A program made the translations under genes and the position numbers. Of a stretch of DNA of 64,000 nt, positions 34,268-47,200 are shown piece by piece. Every line of letters begins with the position of its first letter. Positions within the stretch are counted from its first letter, which is position 1. This DNA comes from Delphinapterus leucas (Eukaryota; Chordata; Mammalia; Artiodactyla; Monodontidae), in assembly GCF_002288925.2 (NCBI RefSeq), contig NW_022098031.1, positions 11,851,309 through 11,915,308 of the forward strand, given 5' to 3'. The notes below the pieces were generated by a model. The model saw only the letters and a list, made by a program, of their open reading frames with translations. It ran no database searches and was not told the DNA's origin.

Positions 34268-34590
34268 TTGTTTATTGTAATAAATTTATTTTATTTATTT
34301 ATTTTTGGCTGCGTTTGGTCTTCATTGCTGTGCATGGGCTTTCTCTAGTTGCTGCAAGTGGGGGCTACTCTTCATTGTGGTGCACAGGCTTCTCATTGAG
34401 GTGGCGTCTCTTGTTGAAGAGCACAGGATCTAGGTGCATGGGCTTCAGTAGTTGTGGCACATGGGCTCAGTAGTTGTGGCTTGGGGGCTTTGTTGCTCCG
34501 CAGCATGTGGGATCTTTCTGGACCAGGGCTCGAACCCATGTACCCTGTATTGGCAGGCGATTCTTAAGCACTGCACCACCAGGGAAGTCC
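34268..34590 (-). mobile_element. CHR-1-like SINE inside the L1, minus strand
   Basis: Reverse SINE with an AT-rich tail (TTTATTTATTTATTTTTGGC) on the left and the head CACCACCAGGGAAGTCC on the right. A 14-bp target duplication with one change (CCAACACCATTTAT at 34254-34267, CCAGCACCATTTAT at 34591-34604) is L1 sequence, so the SINE is younger than the L1. Confidence 0.93.
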
Positions 34591-35284
34591 CCAGCACCAT
34601 TTATCGAAGAGGCTGGCTTTCAACGTGGTATTTTTTTGCCTCCTATGTCATAGATTAATTGACCATATGAGCATGGGTTTATTTCTGGGCTCTCTGTTCT
34701 GTTCCATTGATCTATGTGTTTGTTTTTGTGACAGCATCATACCGTTTTGATTTCTGTAGCTTTGCAGTACAGTTCGAAATCAGGGAGTGTGATACTTCTA
34801 GTTTTGTTCTTCTTTCTCAAGATGGATCTTGCTATTAGGGCTCTTTTTGTGTTTTCACACAAAGTTTAGAATTATGTCTTCTAGTTCTGTGAAAAATGCC
34901 ATTGGTATTTTGATAAGGATTACACTGAATATGTAGGTTGCCCTGAGTAGTATGGTCATTTTTAACAGTATTAACTCTTCCAATCCCTGAGCAATGTATA
35001 CCTTTCCATCTGTTTGTGTCATCTTCAGTGTCTTTCATCAGTGTCTTACAGTTCTCAGAGTACAAGTCATTTACCTCTTTGGTTAGATTTATTCCTAGGT
35101 ATTTTATTCTTTTTGATGCAATTGTAAATGGGATTGTTTTCTTAATTTTACTTTATGATAGTTCATTGTTAGTATGTGAAAATGCAACACAATTTCTGTA
35201 TATTAAATTGGTATCATTACTGGAACATTACTGAATTCATTTGTTAGTTCTAATATTTTTGGTAGCATCTTTGGGTTTTTCTAC

Positions 35285-35760
35285 TGTTGACTTTTAAAAA
35301 ATGCACAATGTGAGAGTTGCCCCAAAGTTTTATTTGGGGCAAAATGTGGACTGCAGCCTGGGAGACAGCGTTTCAGATAGCTCTGAGAAAACTGCTCTGA
35401 GGAAGCGAGGGGAGGAGCCAGGATATACAGGAGTTTTGCAACAAAGGGCAGGTAGTCAGGAAAGTCAAAGGATTATTGTTAATTAAAGAAAACCAGATAT
35501 CTCAAGTTAAGGAAGTTAGCGCTTTTCTATGTATGGGAAGATGCAAGAGTCTGGGCTCACTGAAATCATTCCTTTGATATGCACCTCAGCTATCTGGGAC
35601 CAGTATCCTGTGTTTTCACATCTTGAGTTTCCTCAGGGCTCACTGGCTCTTGTTGGAGGGCTGCAATTGTTGATGACTGTGACATCTTTGTTTACTGATA
35701 GGGCAGGAAATATTCCATTTATAAATATTCCATTCCAATTTATAAATATTCCATTCATCA
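35285..35760 (-). mobile_element. Solo ERV LTR inside the L1, minus strand
   Basis: A 476-bp LTR, TGTTGACTTTT to TTCATCA, flanked by CTAC (35281-35284) and CTAT (35761-35764). The L1 sequence resumes in phase on both sides. It is homologous along its length to the plus-strand LTR at 5438-5927. The poly(A) signal is AATAAA on the minus strand (TTTATT near 35325). Near its right end AATATTCCATTTATAAATAT recurs as a short tandem repeat at about 35708-35757. No internal viral coding sequence. Confidence 0.8.
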
Positions 35761-36329
35761 CTATGTATAATATGTCAACTGGAAACAGTGACAGTTTTAC
35801 TTCTTCATTTCCTATTTGAATTCCTTTTATTTATTTATTTTTTCTTGCCTGATTGGTGTGTCTAGGACTTACAGTACTATGGTGAATAAAAGCAGTGAGC
35901 GGGGCATCCTTGTCTTACCCTTGATCTCTGATCTTAGAGGAAGTGCTTTCAGCTTTTCACCATTGAGTATGATGTTGGCTGTGGACTTGTCACATATGGC
36001 CTTTATTATTTTGAAGTATGTTCCCTCTATACCCACTTTGCTGAGAATTTTTAACATAACTGTTGAATTTTTTCAAAAGCCTTTTCTGTATCTCTTGAGA
36101 TCGTCATATAATTTTTACTCTTCAGTTTGTTAACGTGGTATATCACATTGATTGATTTGTGGATACTGACCCATCCTTGCATCCCTGGGATAAATCCCAC
36201 ATGATCATGGTATATGACCCTTTTAATGTATTGTTGAATTCTGTTTGCTATTATTTTGTTGAGGATTTTTTCATATATGTTCACTAGTGATTTTGGCCTG
36301 TAATTTTCTACTACTTTTACTGTATGTTT

Positions 36330-37270
36330 GCCTTTACCAGTGACATTTTTTCCTTTTATAATTTTCATATTTCTAGTTGTGACTTTTTCTTCTCTGCTTA
36401 GAGAAGTTTCTTTAGCATTTCTCATAAAGCTGGTTTGGTGGTGCTGAACTCTTTTAGCTTTTTCTTGTCTATAAAACTCTTTATCTTTTCTTCAAATATG
36501 AATGATAGCTTTGCTGAGTAGAGTATTCTTGGTTGTAGGTATTTTCCTTTCATCACTTTGAATATATCATGCCTCTCCCTTCTGGCCTGCAAAGTTTCTG
36601 CTGAGAAGTCAGTTGATAGTCTTATAGGAGTTCCTATGACTAGTTGCTTTTCTCTTTCTGCTTTTAAGATTCTCTCTGTATCTTTAATTTTTCCATTTTA
36701 ATTATAATGTTTCTTGGTATGAACCTCTTTGGGTTGATCCTGTTTAGGACTCTCTTTGCTTCCTGGACCTGGATGTCTGTTTCTTTCCCCAGGTTAGGGA
36801 AGTTTTCAGCTATTATTTCTTCAACTAAGTTTTCTGCCCCTTTTATCCTTCTGGGCCCTCTGTAATGCAAATATTTTTTGCTTGATGTTGTCCCATAGGT
36901 CCCTTAAGTTACCTTAAATTTTTAAAATTCCTTTTTCTTTTTGCTCCTCTGTTTGGGTGAGTTTCACTGCCCTGTCTTCCCAGTCATTGATTTGTTCTTC
37001 TACTCCATCCAGTCTGCTGTTGAGCCCTTCTACTGTATTTTTCAGTTTCGTTATTGTATTCTTCAGCTCTGTTTGGTTTCTCTTTATATTTTCTTACTCT
37101 TTGTTAAAATTCTCACTGTGTTCATCCATTCTTCTCCTGAATTTGGTGAGCATCTTTATGATGATTACCTTGAACTCTTTATTGGGTAGATTGCTTATCT
37201 ATTTTGAGGTTAACCTCAAAAAAGGAATATGCTCCTTCATTTGGCCTGATTCTCTGTGTTTATGTCTATT
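36330..37270 (-). pseudogene. L1 ORF1 relic, minus strand
   Basis: Reverse-strand remains of the L1 ORF1 RNA-binding protein. The C-terminal domain is recognisable by its equivalent of QPRILYPAKLS-type sequence near 36500-36530 and by sequence reading as FSTTKPAL near 36440. The coiled-coil half lies at about 36950-37200. Stops and frameshifts are frequent, so no product is expected. Confidence 0.7.
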
Positions 37271-38285
37271 TGTTAGTTAGATCAGTTATGTTTCCTGCTC
37301 TTGGCCTTATGTAGGAGACGTCCTATGGGGCCCAGAAGCATGCTCCCTTGGTCACCAGAGCTGTATGTTCTAAGGGTACCCCCTATGTGGGCTCTTCTGT
37401 TGTGACAAGGCTGACTACTGTGAGCATACTGGCAGGGAAGGCTGGTCCTCAGCCAAGTTGGCTAAGAGGTCATGACTCATGCAGTAACTGCAGGCCCACT
37501 GGAAGGTGGGGTAGGCTTCCCAAGTGGCTGTCTATATGGCCTGGAAGGGTATGGGGCTGGTGCCATCACACAAATGGGTGGGGCCAGGTCCCCAAGTAGC
37601 TGTCTATGCAGTTTGGGCAGGGTGTGCAGCTCAGGGCTGGTCCCAGCTCACTCTTGGTTGGGGCCAGGTCCTCAGTGCTCATAGGCTAGAGGGAGGGTTC
37701 CAAACTGGTGCTGCCAGTGCCAGTGTTATAGTGGTAGAATAAGCTCTCCCAAATAGTTGATGCCAGTGTCTCCATCCCTAGAGGCGGTCCCAGTTGCTTC
37801 CTGCCTCTCTGGAAGGCTCTCCAAGATCAGCAAGTGGGTCTGACCCAGACTTCTTTCAAACTACTGCCTCTGTGCTGGGACTCAGAGCATAAGAGATTTT
37901 GCACATACCATTTAAGAGCAGAGTCTCTTTTTCCTATAGTCCTTCAGCTCTCCCAAAGATGAGCCCTACTGGTTTTCAAAGCCAAATGTTTTGGGGGCTC
38001 ATCTGCCTGATGCAAGACCCCCAGGTGGGGTGCCCAATATGGGGCTCAGACCCTTGCTCCTTGGGGAGAATCTCTATGGTCGTGATATTCCTCCCACTTA
38101 TGGATCACCAACCCAGGGGTGTGGATCCTGACTATATCACATCTCCACCCCTTCTACCTGTCTTGTTGCAGTTCCTTCTTTATGTCTTTAGTTGTAGAAA
38201 GTCTTTTCTGCTTGTCTTTAGTTTGTTCTCATAAATAGTTTCTCTGTAAGTAGTTGTAATTTTGGTGTGCCCATGGGTATTTTAA

Positions 38286-40455
38286 AAGAAATCAATATTA
38301 AAAATTTCATCAGTGTAAAAGTTTCGGTGAAAGAACATCTACAAAAGCACTGGCCTGGAATTAAGCATTTCTCTTTTCCACTTTGCAATTGTGGAGTACT
38401 GGAGTATAGTTATATTTTTTGTGAATAAAAAAGCATTCAGTGCCACCCTATGGAAATTTCCCATTCTGGGCTGCCAAGCTGCCCTTCTCTAGATATGCAT
38501 TCTCTCTCTTCTAGCTCCTTACGCACAACTCTCCATTGAGTTCCCTTTTGCATACCAATTCTAATTTTGTTTGGAATTGTTTTTGCTAAATCAAGAACTT
38601 TTTATTGTAGCAAAATCTCCAAGGTAATCAAACAATGGATATTTTCAAATTAGATTACTGTGAAAGGTAGCTAATTTTAGACAGGCAGCTTGGGGATAAC
38701 ATCTTCTTTCTCCTTATAAGGATACCAGAAGTCAGCTGGTAGATAGACAAGCAGAATATGAAAATTTTCCATTATTCAACCAAGGTCATGTGAAATTGTT
38801 CCTTGGCAAACATCTTTTTGTTTCCTTTACTTGCCCTCAAATGGGGGAAGGAGGACTGCCAAATACCAACTTGAAGAACACTACCCAAAATGCTAAACAT
38901 AAAGAGCGAGGAATACCAGGGAGTATTGTAAAAATTTGTTTCTAATAGAGCCTGTTGTATCTTCATATTTCTATGCTGCCATTTCACTGCTGCCATATTG
39001 GTTTACTACAAAAGCAATCATTCCAGGTTCAAAAGCCCCACTCACAACAGAGCTAGTAAAACCCAGCGCCTTTCAACTGGAGGCCATCCTATTTGTTTTC
39101 TCCACTCAAAAACACAAACTCTGAAAATGAGAAGATGTGGAAAAAGAAGTGAGCACCTGAGCTGAAAGTATTTCTGTCCTCTCTTTACATATGACATTGA
39201 AATTAAATATTGCAGTGAAATAGCTCACACACGACTCAAATCCTGAATAGTAATCCACACTGGTCATAGGCCAGACAATGGAAGACCTCAAGGGGCAAAA
39301 CTCTTGCAGATTGTAATTTGATATTTATGGTGTTCTGTCGCCATCTCCTGGAAGAAAAGACCAAGAACACAAAAAGGGGTGCTAGGATTTCAGGTTTTAA
39401 TGGAGATAATTTTCTTTAATTCTCAAGAAAGGTAAAGACTCTGCAGTCACTGAAGATACATACTTGCATCCCCTTCCAAATGAATTAACGTAATGTTAAG
39501 CAACCGAGAAAGCTCAAAGGTAAATGTTCAGAACTCTAGTGTCAGTTACTTGAGAACAAGAGATAACATCAAACCAACAAGTAATGAGCCTTCAGACTTG
39601 TCAGTCCCCAGAGAAGATCTGAATTCTCATTAGTAAAGAGACATGAGATCCAATTTTGCAAGAGTCAGTAGTACTGCAGGAACACAGAGAGACACTAAAT
39701 GAATAATTTCCACACTCAGCTTTGAAAGTCATCATCCTTATTGCTTCTTAAGTCTTAGAATTTGACAAAAGAATTCTAAGGGTTTTAAAACATTATTAAC
39801 GAGATTAAGCATTTTTTCCAGATTAACTCTTATTCCCCAGGCTAGCTTGTGTTGGAGTTATTTACACATATGGCACAAACACAACCAAATGAATTGGCAT
39901 GATTGACTTTCTCTACACTGGGTCCTGTCAGTATTTATTTCTCAAGGTTTGGTTTACATAACAACAAAGGATCATTGTGCAACATTTAAAAATATTATTT
40001 TAAAACACTTCTATTTTGATCATTATGTCTTCTCCATCAATATCCTCATGCAATGAGTGAAAAAAAAAAAAACCCACAACACTTTAACGTAGAAAGTATT
40101 TTAGTCCAACCACTTCACAGTCCCAAATCACAAGCTATATTCAAAGTGAGGGCAAAATCCTAACGTCAACTCCCACTAATCGTCATGAAGGACAATTTAA
40201 ACCATCTGTTCTTTCTAAACATTTGGCCCCCATCCTGGCCCACTGTCCTGACTTTGCGGGAACTTTACAGCTTATACAACGTACCAGTGTCCTGAAGTAA
40301 CCAGAGATTGCTGATTTCCTTTCTGAATACTGATTATGCTTATTCATAAAACACAGAAAATGGAACACAGATTTAGTATTTTAGAGCTGGAAGAGACTTT
40401 TTTTAAGTGATACCTGGTGGCCTATTTTGGAAGATGGCAGGTTTGAACTAAGCAC
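38286..40455. other. Unique sequence, no gene seen
   Basis: More than 2 kb without a recognised repeat, one of the longest unique stretches here. Short frames on both strands (for example 38772-38996 minus, 38936-39124 plus) show no domain. A run of about 13 A lies at 40060. Confidence 0.5.
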
Positions 40456-40469
40456 TGAAATATGTCAGG

Positions 40470-40490
40470 CTTTTTTTTTTTTTTTTTCTT
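40470..40490. repeat. Poly(T) tract
   Basis: About 20 consecutive T. It could be the tail of a minus-strand retroposon, but no SINE or L1 body or target duplication follows. Confidence 0.7.
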
Positions 40491-40539
40491 AATTCAGCTT
40501 CTCTTGAGGGCCTCTCCTGTAAAAAGCACTGTGAGGATC

Positions 40540-40658
40540 ATAGATATAGATATAACTTAGATATAACTTAGATATAACTTAGATAACTTAGATAACTTAG
40601 TTATATCTAAATTAGATATAACTTAGATATAACTTAGATATAACATAGATATAACTTC
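40540..40658. repeat. 11-bp minisatellite with one inverted unit
   Basis: Tandem copies of CTTAGATATAA, four to five on the left and four on the right. Some units are contracted to CTTAGATAA. In the middle lies TTATATCTAA, the reverse complement of TTAGATATAA, so the array contains a palindrome. There are no unique spacers, so it is not CRISPR. Confidence 0.85.
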
Positions 40659-40659
40659 T

Positions 40660-41575
40660 ATTTCCAAAAAGCTGACTATGTTGTCTGCTTCTATGTTCCC
40701 AAGCTACCCATAAACTGAAAGGAAACTGAAAGGAAAAGTACCATGGTTCAATAGAAAAGTTGATGTCTCACAAAGAAGCGTCATCCTACCCTGCAGCTCC
40801 GCCTCTTTACAATGTATCTCATGTAACATGATACTTACTACGGTTACTTGATAGAGTTAATCACCACTTGGCAATTCTTTCCAAAACTGATGGCTAAGAG
40901 GAGAAATAACACTTGTTACTGCCAAACATCTTTGGGCAGGAACTCTGCCCACACAACATCAACAATAAAATTACAGCATTCCAACCTCCCAGTGAATCTA
41001 CATTTGGGGTCAGAAGTCCAGTCTTCATAAATATCCAGAAATTGGAAATGCTTCATGGCCCACAACCAAATCTTGGGATCTTTTAAGTCCATCCTTTCCT
41101 CCCCTTCATTCCTCTTCCTCCCTCACTGTTGGAGTCTTGGTTGCTTTGATGCTCAAGCAGTTTGGGATACCTTCGTGTTTATCTTTCTGCTATTTTTCCA
41201 GCTGAACACTTGTATAGTTTGTGTTCAATGACAAATCCATAGAGCTCCAACACTTGATCAAGATATACAAGGTTTTGATTCTATCAGTTCAGCAGTTATC
41301 TTTCAATGTCCTGCAATCTCTCATCAAAATGAGATAGCCATGCTCTAACTTGTAAGACGATAACAAATGAAACTGAGAGGCTGGTCACCTTCATAAAATT
41401 CTTTTCCAAATTTCAAAAATACGTCTCAACTGCCACTGATCTTTTCCCTGTAGATTTCACCAGTCTCTAATGAGTTGATTTTAGGCAATTTCTCATCTCC
41501 CACTCTCCCACCACAAACTCAACTTTCAGAATGCAGAACTACTTGTAAGTTTCCCTAAACGCGCCAAGCTCCCTC
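40660..41575. other. Unique sequence, no gene seen
   Basis: No recognisable repeat or exon. Confidence 0.45.
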
Positions 41576-41579
41576 GAGT

Positions 41580-41877
41580 GACCAGCCTTCATATATGCTT
41601 CTATTCCATATGCCTTCCCTTTGACAGTCTGGATAATACCTACTTATCCTTTAAACTTCAGCCTAGGAGTTGCCTTCTCTTATCTCCTCCAGGCAGTCTG
41701 GATTCCCTGACAATTCTGTGCTCCTCAAAGACCCTGTTTATACCTCCATCACAGCATCATCACATGTTAGTAAAATTATTTCCCCCTATACATTCATTCT
41801 GGGAAGTGATTAAGAGTTTGACACTCAGGGTTGAGTCTAACACATAGCAAGCACTCCACAAATGTTTGCCAGATGGA
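41580..41877 (+). mobile_element. L2 LINE 3' end
   Basis: CTTATCCTTTAAACTTCAGC, TTGCCTTCTCTTATCTCCTC, CTGGATTCCCTGACAATTCT, AGTCTAACACATAGCAAGCA and CTCCACAAATGTTTGCCAGA follow the L2 3' end in order. Confidence 0.82.
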
Positions 41878-43097
41878 TGGCCATTCCTGATGGTTGAGAC
41901 ACTAAGGAAGGGGCTGATTTCCAGTAGCACACAGCACTGCAGACAGACAGGAGAGTGGCTTCCTGGCCAATTCAGACAGGCAGAAAGACATGAACACTTC
42001 CTTTCTTCCCTCCCCCTCTTGTCATCTGTCTCGTGTTCTAAACAGTTCCATTTCCCATTAGCCAAAATTTCAGATCCATCAAGAATAAACCTTTAGGTGA
42101 GCTGGTTATAAAAGTGGTCTAGGCTGCTGACATGTGGCTTGCGGTCAGTGCTTCACTCATGGTAAAAAAATACCTCTCTAGTAAGATGGCTACAAGAATT
42201 AAAAGGGTCATTTTGGTAATCTTCAGCAAACACCTTGTTCTCCGAAACTGATATAGAAAGAAGAGAGAAGAGAAAAAACAAACAAACACTGGAACCTACC
42301 AAAACAAGATACCCTCCATCCAAAGACAAAGGAGAAGCCACAGTGAGATGGTAGAAGGGGTGCAATCACAATAAAATCAAATCCCATACCCACTGGGTGG
42401 GCAACCCACAAACTGGAAAAAAATTATACCACAGAAATTCTCCCACTGGAGAGAAAGTTCTGAGCCCCACATCAGGCTTCCTAGCCTGGGGGTCCAGCAA
42501 TGGGAGGAGGAGTCCCCAGAGAGTCTGGCTTTGAGGGCCAGTGGGGTTTGATTGCAGGACTTCCAGAGGACTGGGGAAAACAAAAACTCCACTCTTGGAG
42601 GGCACACTCCACTCTTGTATGCACCAGGACCCAGAGGAAAAAAAGCAGTGAACCCATAAGAGAATGGGCCAGACCTAGATGCTAGTATTGGAGGGTCTCC
42701 TGCAGAGGCAGGGGGCAGCTGTGGCTCACTAAAGGGACAAAGATACTGGCATCAGCCATTCTGGGAAGTACTCATTGGTGTGAGCCCTCCCAGAGGCCAC
42801 CATTAACCCCACCAAACAGCCAGTTGGCTCCAGTGTTGGGTCGCCTCAGGCCAAACAACCAACAGGGAGAGAACACAGCCCCACTCATCAGCAGACAAGC
42901 AGATTAAAGTTTTACTGAGAATTGTCCTACCTAACAGAGGGACAACACCCAGCTCTACCGAGCACCAGTCCCTCCCATCAGGAAGCTTGCACAAGGCCTC
43001 TTAGATGGCCTCATCCACCATCTGCCAGCAGAAGCAAGAAGAACTACAACCCTGCAGCCTACAGAATGAAAACCACAATCACAGAAAGTTAGACAAA

Positions 43098-44027
43098 ATG
43101 AAATGGCAGAAGATTATGTCCCAGATGAAGGAACAAGATAAAACCCCAGAAAAACAACTAAGCGAAGTAGAGATAGGCAACCTTCCAGAAAAATAATTCA
43201 GAATAATGATAGTGAAGATGATCCAGGACCTCAGAAAATGAATGGAAGCAAAGATCAAGAAGATGCAAGAAATGTTTAACAAACACCTGGAAGAACTAAA
43301 GAACAAACAAACAGAGAAGAATGATATAATAACAGAAATGAAAAATACACTAGAAGGAATCAATAGCAGAATAACTGAGGCAGAAGAACGGATAAGTGAC
43401 CTGGAAGACAGAATGCTGGAAATCACTGCTGCAGAACAGAATAAAGAAAAAAGAATGAAAAGAAATGAACACAGTCTAAGAGACCTCTGAGACAACATTA
43501 AATGTACTAACATTCACATTATAGGGGTCCCAGAAGGAGAAGAGAGAGAGAAAGGACCCTAGAAAATATTTGAAGAGATTATAGTCAAAAACTTCCCTAA
43601 CATGGGAAAAGAAATAGCCACCTAAGTCCAGGAAGTGCAGAGAGTCCCAGGCAGGATAAACCCATGGAGAAACATGCCAAGACACATAGTAATGAAATTG
43701 GCAAAAATTAAAGACAAATAAAAATTATTCAAAGCAACATGGGAAAAATGACAAATAACATACAAGAGAACTCCCATAAAGTTATCAGCTAATTTCTCAA
43801 CAGAAACTCTGCAGGCCAGAAGAGAGTGGCACGATATACTTAAAGTTATGAAAGGGAGGAACCCACAACCAAGAATACTCTACCCAGCAAGGCTGTCACT
43901 CAGATTTGATGAAGGAATCAAAAGCTTTACAGGCAAGCAAAAGCTAAGAGAATTCAGCACCACCAGACCAGCTTTGCAACAAATGCAAAAGGAACTCCTC
44001 TGGGCGGGAAGGAGACCCACAACTTAA
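43098..44027 (+). pseudogene. L1 ORF1 pseudogene
   Basis: ORF1 encodes the trimeric RNA-binding chaperone that packages L1 RNA. The frame from the ATG at 43098 to the TAA at 44025 is 309 codons with no net frameshift. It carries at least seven in-frame stops (43194, 43239, 43488, 43560, 43623, 43719, 43749). The coiled-coil half is visible (EELKNKQTEKND, EAEERISDLEDRMLEI; 43242-43490). The C-terminal domain ends with QPRILYPARLSLRF and KQKLREFSTTRPALQQ at about 43866-43990, similar to the end of human ORF1p. I chose this start because it lies at the end of the 5' UTR and gives the usual length. Confidence 0.9.
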
Positions 44028-44228
44028 AACAATCTTGTACATAAATAGAGTGCTATATCAAAACCTCATGGGAACAGCAAACCCAAAAACTACAATAGAT
44101 ACAAACACAAAAAAGAAAAAGTAATGAAAACACAACACTAAAGATTGTCATCAAACCACAAGAGAAGAGAACAAAAGAGGAAAGGAAGAAAAAAGACCTA
44201 CAAAAACAAACCCCAAACAATTAGGAAA

Positions 44229-47200
44229 ATGGCAATAGGAACATACATATCGATAATTACCTTAAATGTAAGTGGGTTAAATGCTCTAACCAAAAGACAC
44301 AGACTGTCTGAATGGATACAAAAACAAGACCCCCATATACACTGTCTACAAGAGATCCACTTCAGACCTAGCAACACATACAGACTGAAGGTGAGGGGAT
44401 GGAGGAAGATATTCCATGCGAGTGGAAATCAAAAGAAAGCTGGAGTAGCAGTGTTCATATCAGACAAAATAGACTTTAAAATAAAGACTGTTGTGAGAGA
44501 CAAAGAAGGACACTACATAATGATCAAGGGATCAATCCAAGAAGAAGATATAACAACTGTAAATATATATGCACCCAACATAGGAGCACCTCAATATATA
44601 AGGCAAATACTAACAGCCATAAAAGGAGAAATTGACAGTAATACAATAATAGTGAGGACTTCAACACCCCACTTTTATCAATGAACAGATCATTCAGATA
44701 GAAAATCAATAAGGAAACACAGGCCTTAAATGACATTAGACCAGATGGACTGAATTGATATTTATAGAGCATTCCGTCCAAAAGCAGCAGAATACACATT
44801 CTCTCAAGTGCACATGGAACATTCTCCAGGATTGACCACATGCTGGGCCACAAAGTGAGCCTTGGTAAACTTAAGAAAATTGAAATCATATCAAGCATCT
44901 TTTCCAACCACAATGCTAGGAGATTAGAAATAAACTACAAGAAAAAAACAAACATGTAAAAAACACAAACACATGGAGGCTAAACAATATGCTACTGAAC
45001 AACCAGTGGATCACTGAAGAAATCAAAGAGGAAATCAAAAAATACCTAGAGACAAATAAGAATGAAAGCACAACAATCCAAAACCTATGGCATACAGCAG
45101 AAGCAATTCTAAGAGGGAAGTTTATAGCAATAAAATCTTAGGAAACAAGAAAAATCTCAAAATACCTAACCTTACACCTAAAGCAACTAGAGAAAGAAGA
45201 ACAAACAAAATCTAAAGTTAGTAGAAGGAAAGAAATCATAAAGATCAGAGCAGAAATAAATGAAATAGAGACAAAGAAAACAATAGCAAAGATCAATGGA
45301 ACTAAAAGCTGGTTCTTTGAAAACATAAACAAAATTGATCAAACTTTAGACAGATTCATCAAGAAAAAAAGGGAGAGGACTCAAATCAATAAAATTAGAA
45401 ATGGAAAAGGAGAAGTTACAACTGACACCACAGAAATACAAAGGATCATAAGAGACTACTACAAGCAACTGTATGACAATAACATGGACAACCTGGAAGA
45501 AATGGACAAATTCTTAGAAAGGTACAATCTCCCAAGACTGACCCCGGAAGAAATAGAAAATATGAACAGACCAATTACAAACACTGAAATTGAAACTGTG
45601 ATTAAAATAATCCCAACAAACAAAAGTCCAGGACCTGATGGGTTCACAGGCAAATTCTATCAAACATTTAGAGAAGAGCTAACACCTATCCTTGTGAAAC
45701 TGTTCCAAAAAATTGCAGAGGAAGGAAAACTCCCAAACTCATTCTATAAGGCCACCATCACCCCGATACCCAAACCAGACAAATATACAACAAAAAAAGA
45801 AAATTACAGGCCAATATCACTAATGAACATAGACACAAAAATCCTCAACAAAATACTAGCAATCCAAATCCAACAATACATTAGAAGGATCATACACCAT
45901 GATCAAGTGGGATTTATCCCAGGGATGCAAACATTTTTCAATATTCACAAATCAATCAGTGTGATACACCGCATCAACAAGTTGAAAAATTAAAACCATA
46001 TGATCATCTCAATAGATGCAGAAAAAGCTTTTGACAAAATTCAGCACCCATTTATGATAAAAACTCTCCAGAAAGTGGGCATAGAGGGAACATACCTCAA
46101 CATAATAAAGGCCATATATGACAAACCTACAGCTAAAGTCATATTCAATGGTGAAAAGATGAAAGCATTTCCTCTAAGATCAGGAACAAGACAAGGATGT
46201 CCACTCTCACCACTTTTATTCAACATAGTTTTGGAAGTCCTAGCTATGACAATCAGAGAAGAAAAAGAAATAAAAGGAATCCAAATTGGAAAAGAAGAAG
46301 TTAAATTGTCACTGTTTGCAGGTGTCATGATACTATACATAGAAAATTCTAAATATGCTACCAGAAAACTACTAGAGCTTATCAATGAATTTGGTAAAGT
46401 TGCAGGTTACATAATTAATACACAGAAATCTGTTGCATTTCTATACACTAACAATGAACAATCAGAAAGAGAAATTAAAGAAACAATCCCATTTACCATA
46501 GCATCAAAAAGAATAAAATACCTAGGAATAAACCTACCTAAGAAAACTATACGACACTGATGAAAGAAATCAAAGACAACACAAACAAATGGAAAGATAT
46601 ACCATGTTCTTGGATTGGAAGAATCAATATTGTCAAAATGACTATAGTACCCAAGACAATCTACAGATTCAGTACAATCCCTATCAAATTAACAAGGGCA
46701 TTTTTCACAGAACTAGAACAAAAAAATCTTAAAATTGGTATGGAGACACAAAAGACCCCAAATAGCGAAAGCAATCTTGAGAAAGGAAAACAGAGCTGGA
46801 GGAGTCAGGCTCCCTGACTTCAGACTCTAGTACAAAGCTATAGTCATCAGAACAGTATGGTACTGGCACAAAAATAGAAATATAGATCAATGGAACAGGA
46901 TAGGAAGCCCAGAAATAAACTCACACATCTATGGTCAATTAATCTACAACAAAGGAGCCAAAAATATACAATGGTGGGGTGGATATACAGTATCTTCAAT
47001 AAATGGTGCTGGGAAAACTGGACAGCTACTTTTAAAAAAATGAAGTTAGAACATTCTTTAACACCATACAAAAAAACAAGCTCAAAACGGATTAAAGACC
47101 TAAATGTGAGACTGGACACTATAAAACTCTGAGAGGAAAACATAAGCAGAACACTCTCTGACATAAGTCACAGCAATATCTTTTTCTATCTGTCTCCCAG

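Larger units (their letters stand above)
32908..38285 (-). mobile_element. Minus-strand L1 with 5' UTR, lacking the endonuclease region
   Basis: An older L1 in reverse. Read left to right it runs 3' UTR (32908-33350), ORF2 C-terminus and RT (33350 to about 36330), inter-ORF spacer and ORF1 (about 36330-37270), then a GC-richer 5' UTR (about 37270-38285). It is interrupted by a CHR SINE (34268-34590) and an ERV LTR (35285-35760). The RT block joins the inter-ORF spacer directly near 36310-36330, so about 1.6 kb of ORF2, including the endonuclease, is absent. ORF pieces are full of stops. The extreme 5' end is approximate and no target duplication was found. Confidence 0.85.

Noticed and set aside
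40470..40490. Poly(T) as the tail of a minus-strand retrocopy
   Set aside because: No body with target-site duplications could be found to its right before the minisatellite.
40540..40658. Regular short repeats as a possible CRISPR array
   Set aside because: Units are contiguous without unique spacers and the window is mammalian. It is a minisatellite.
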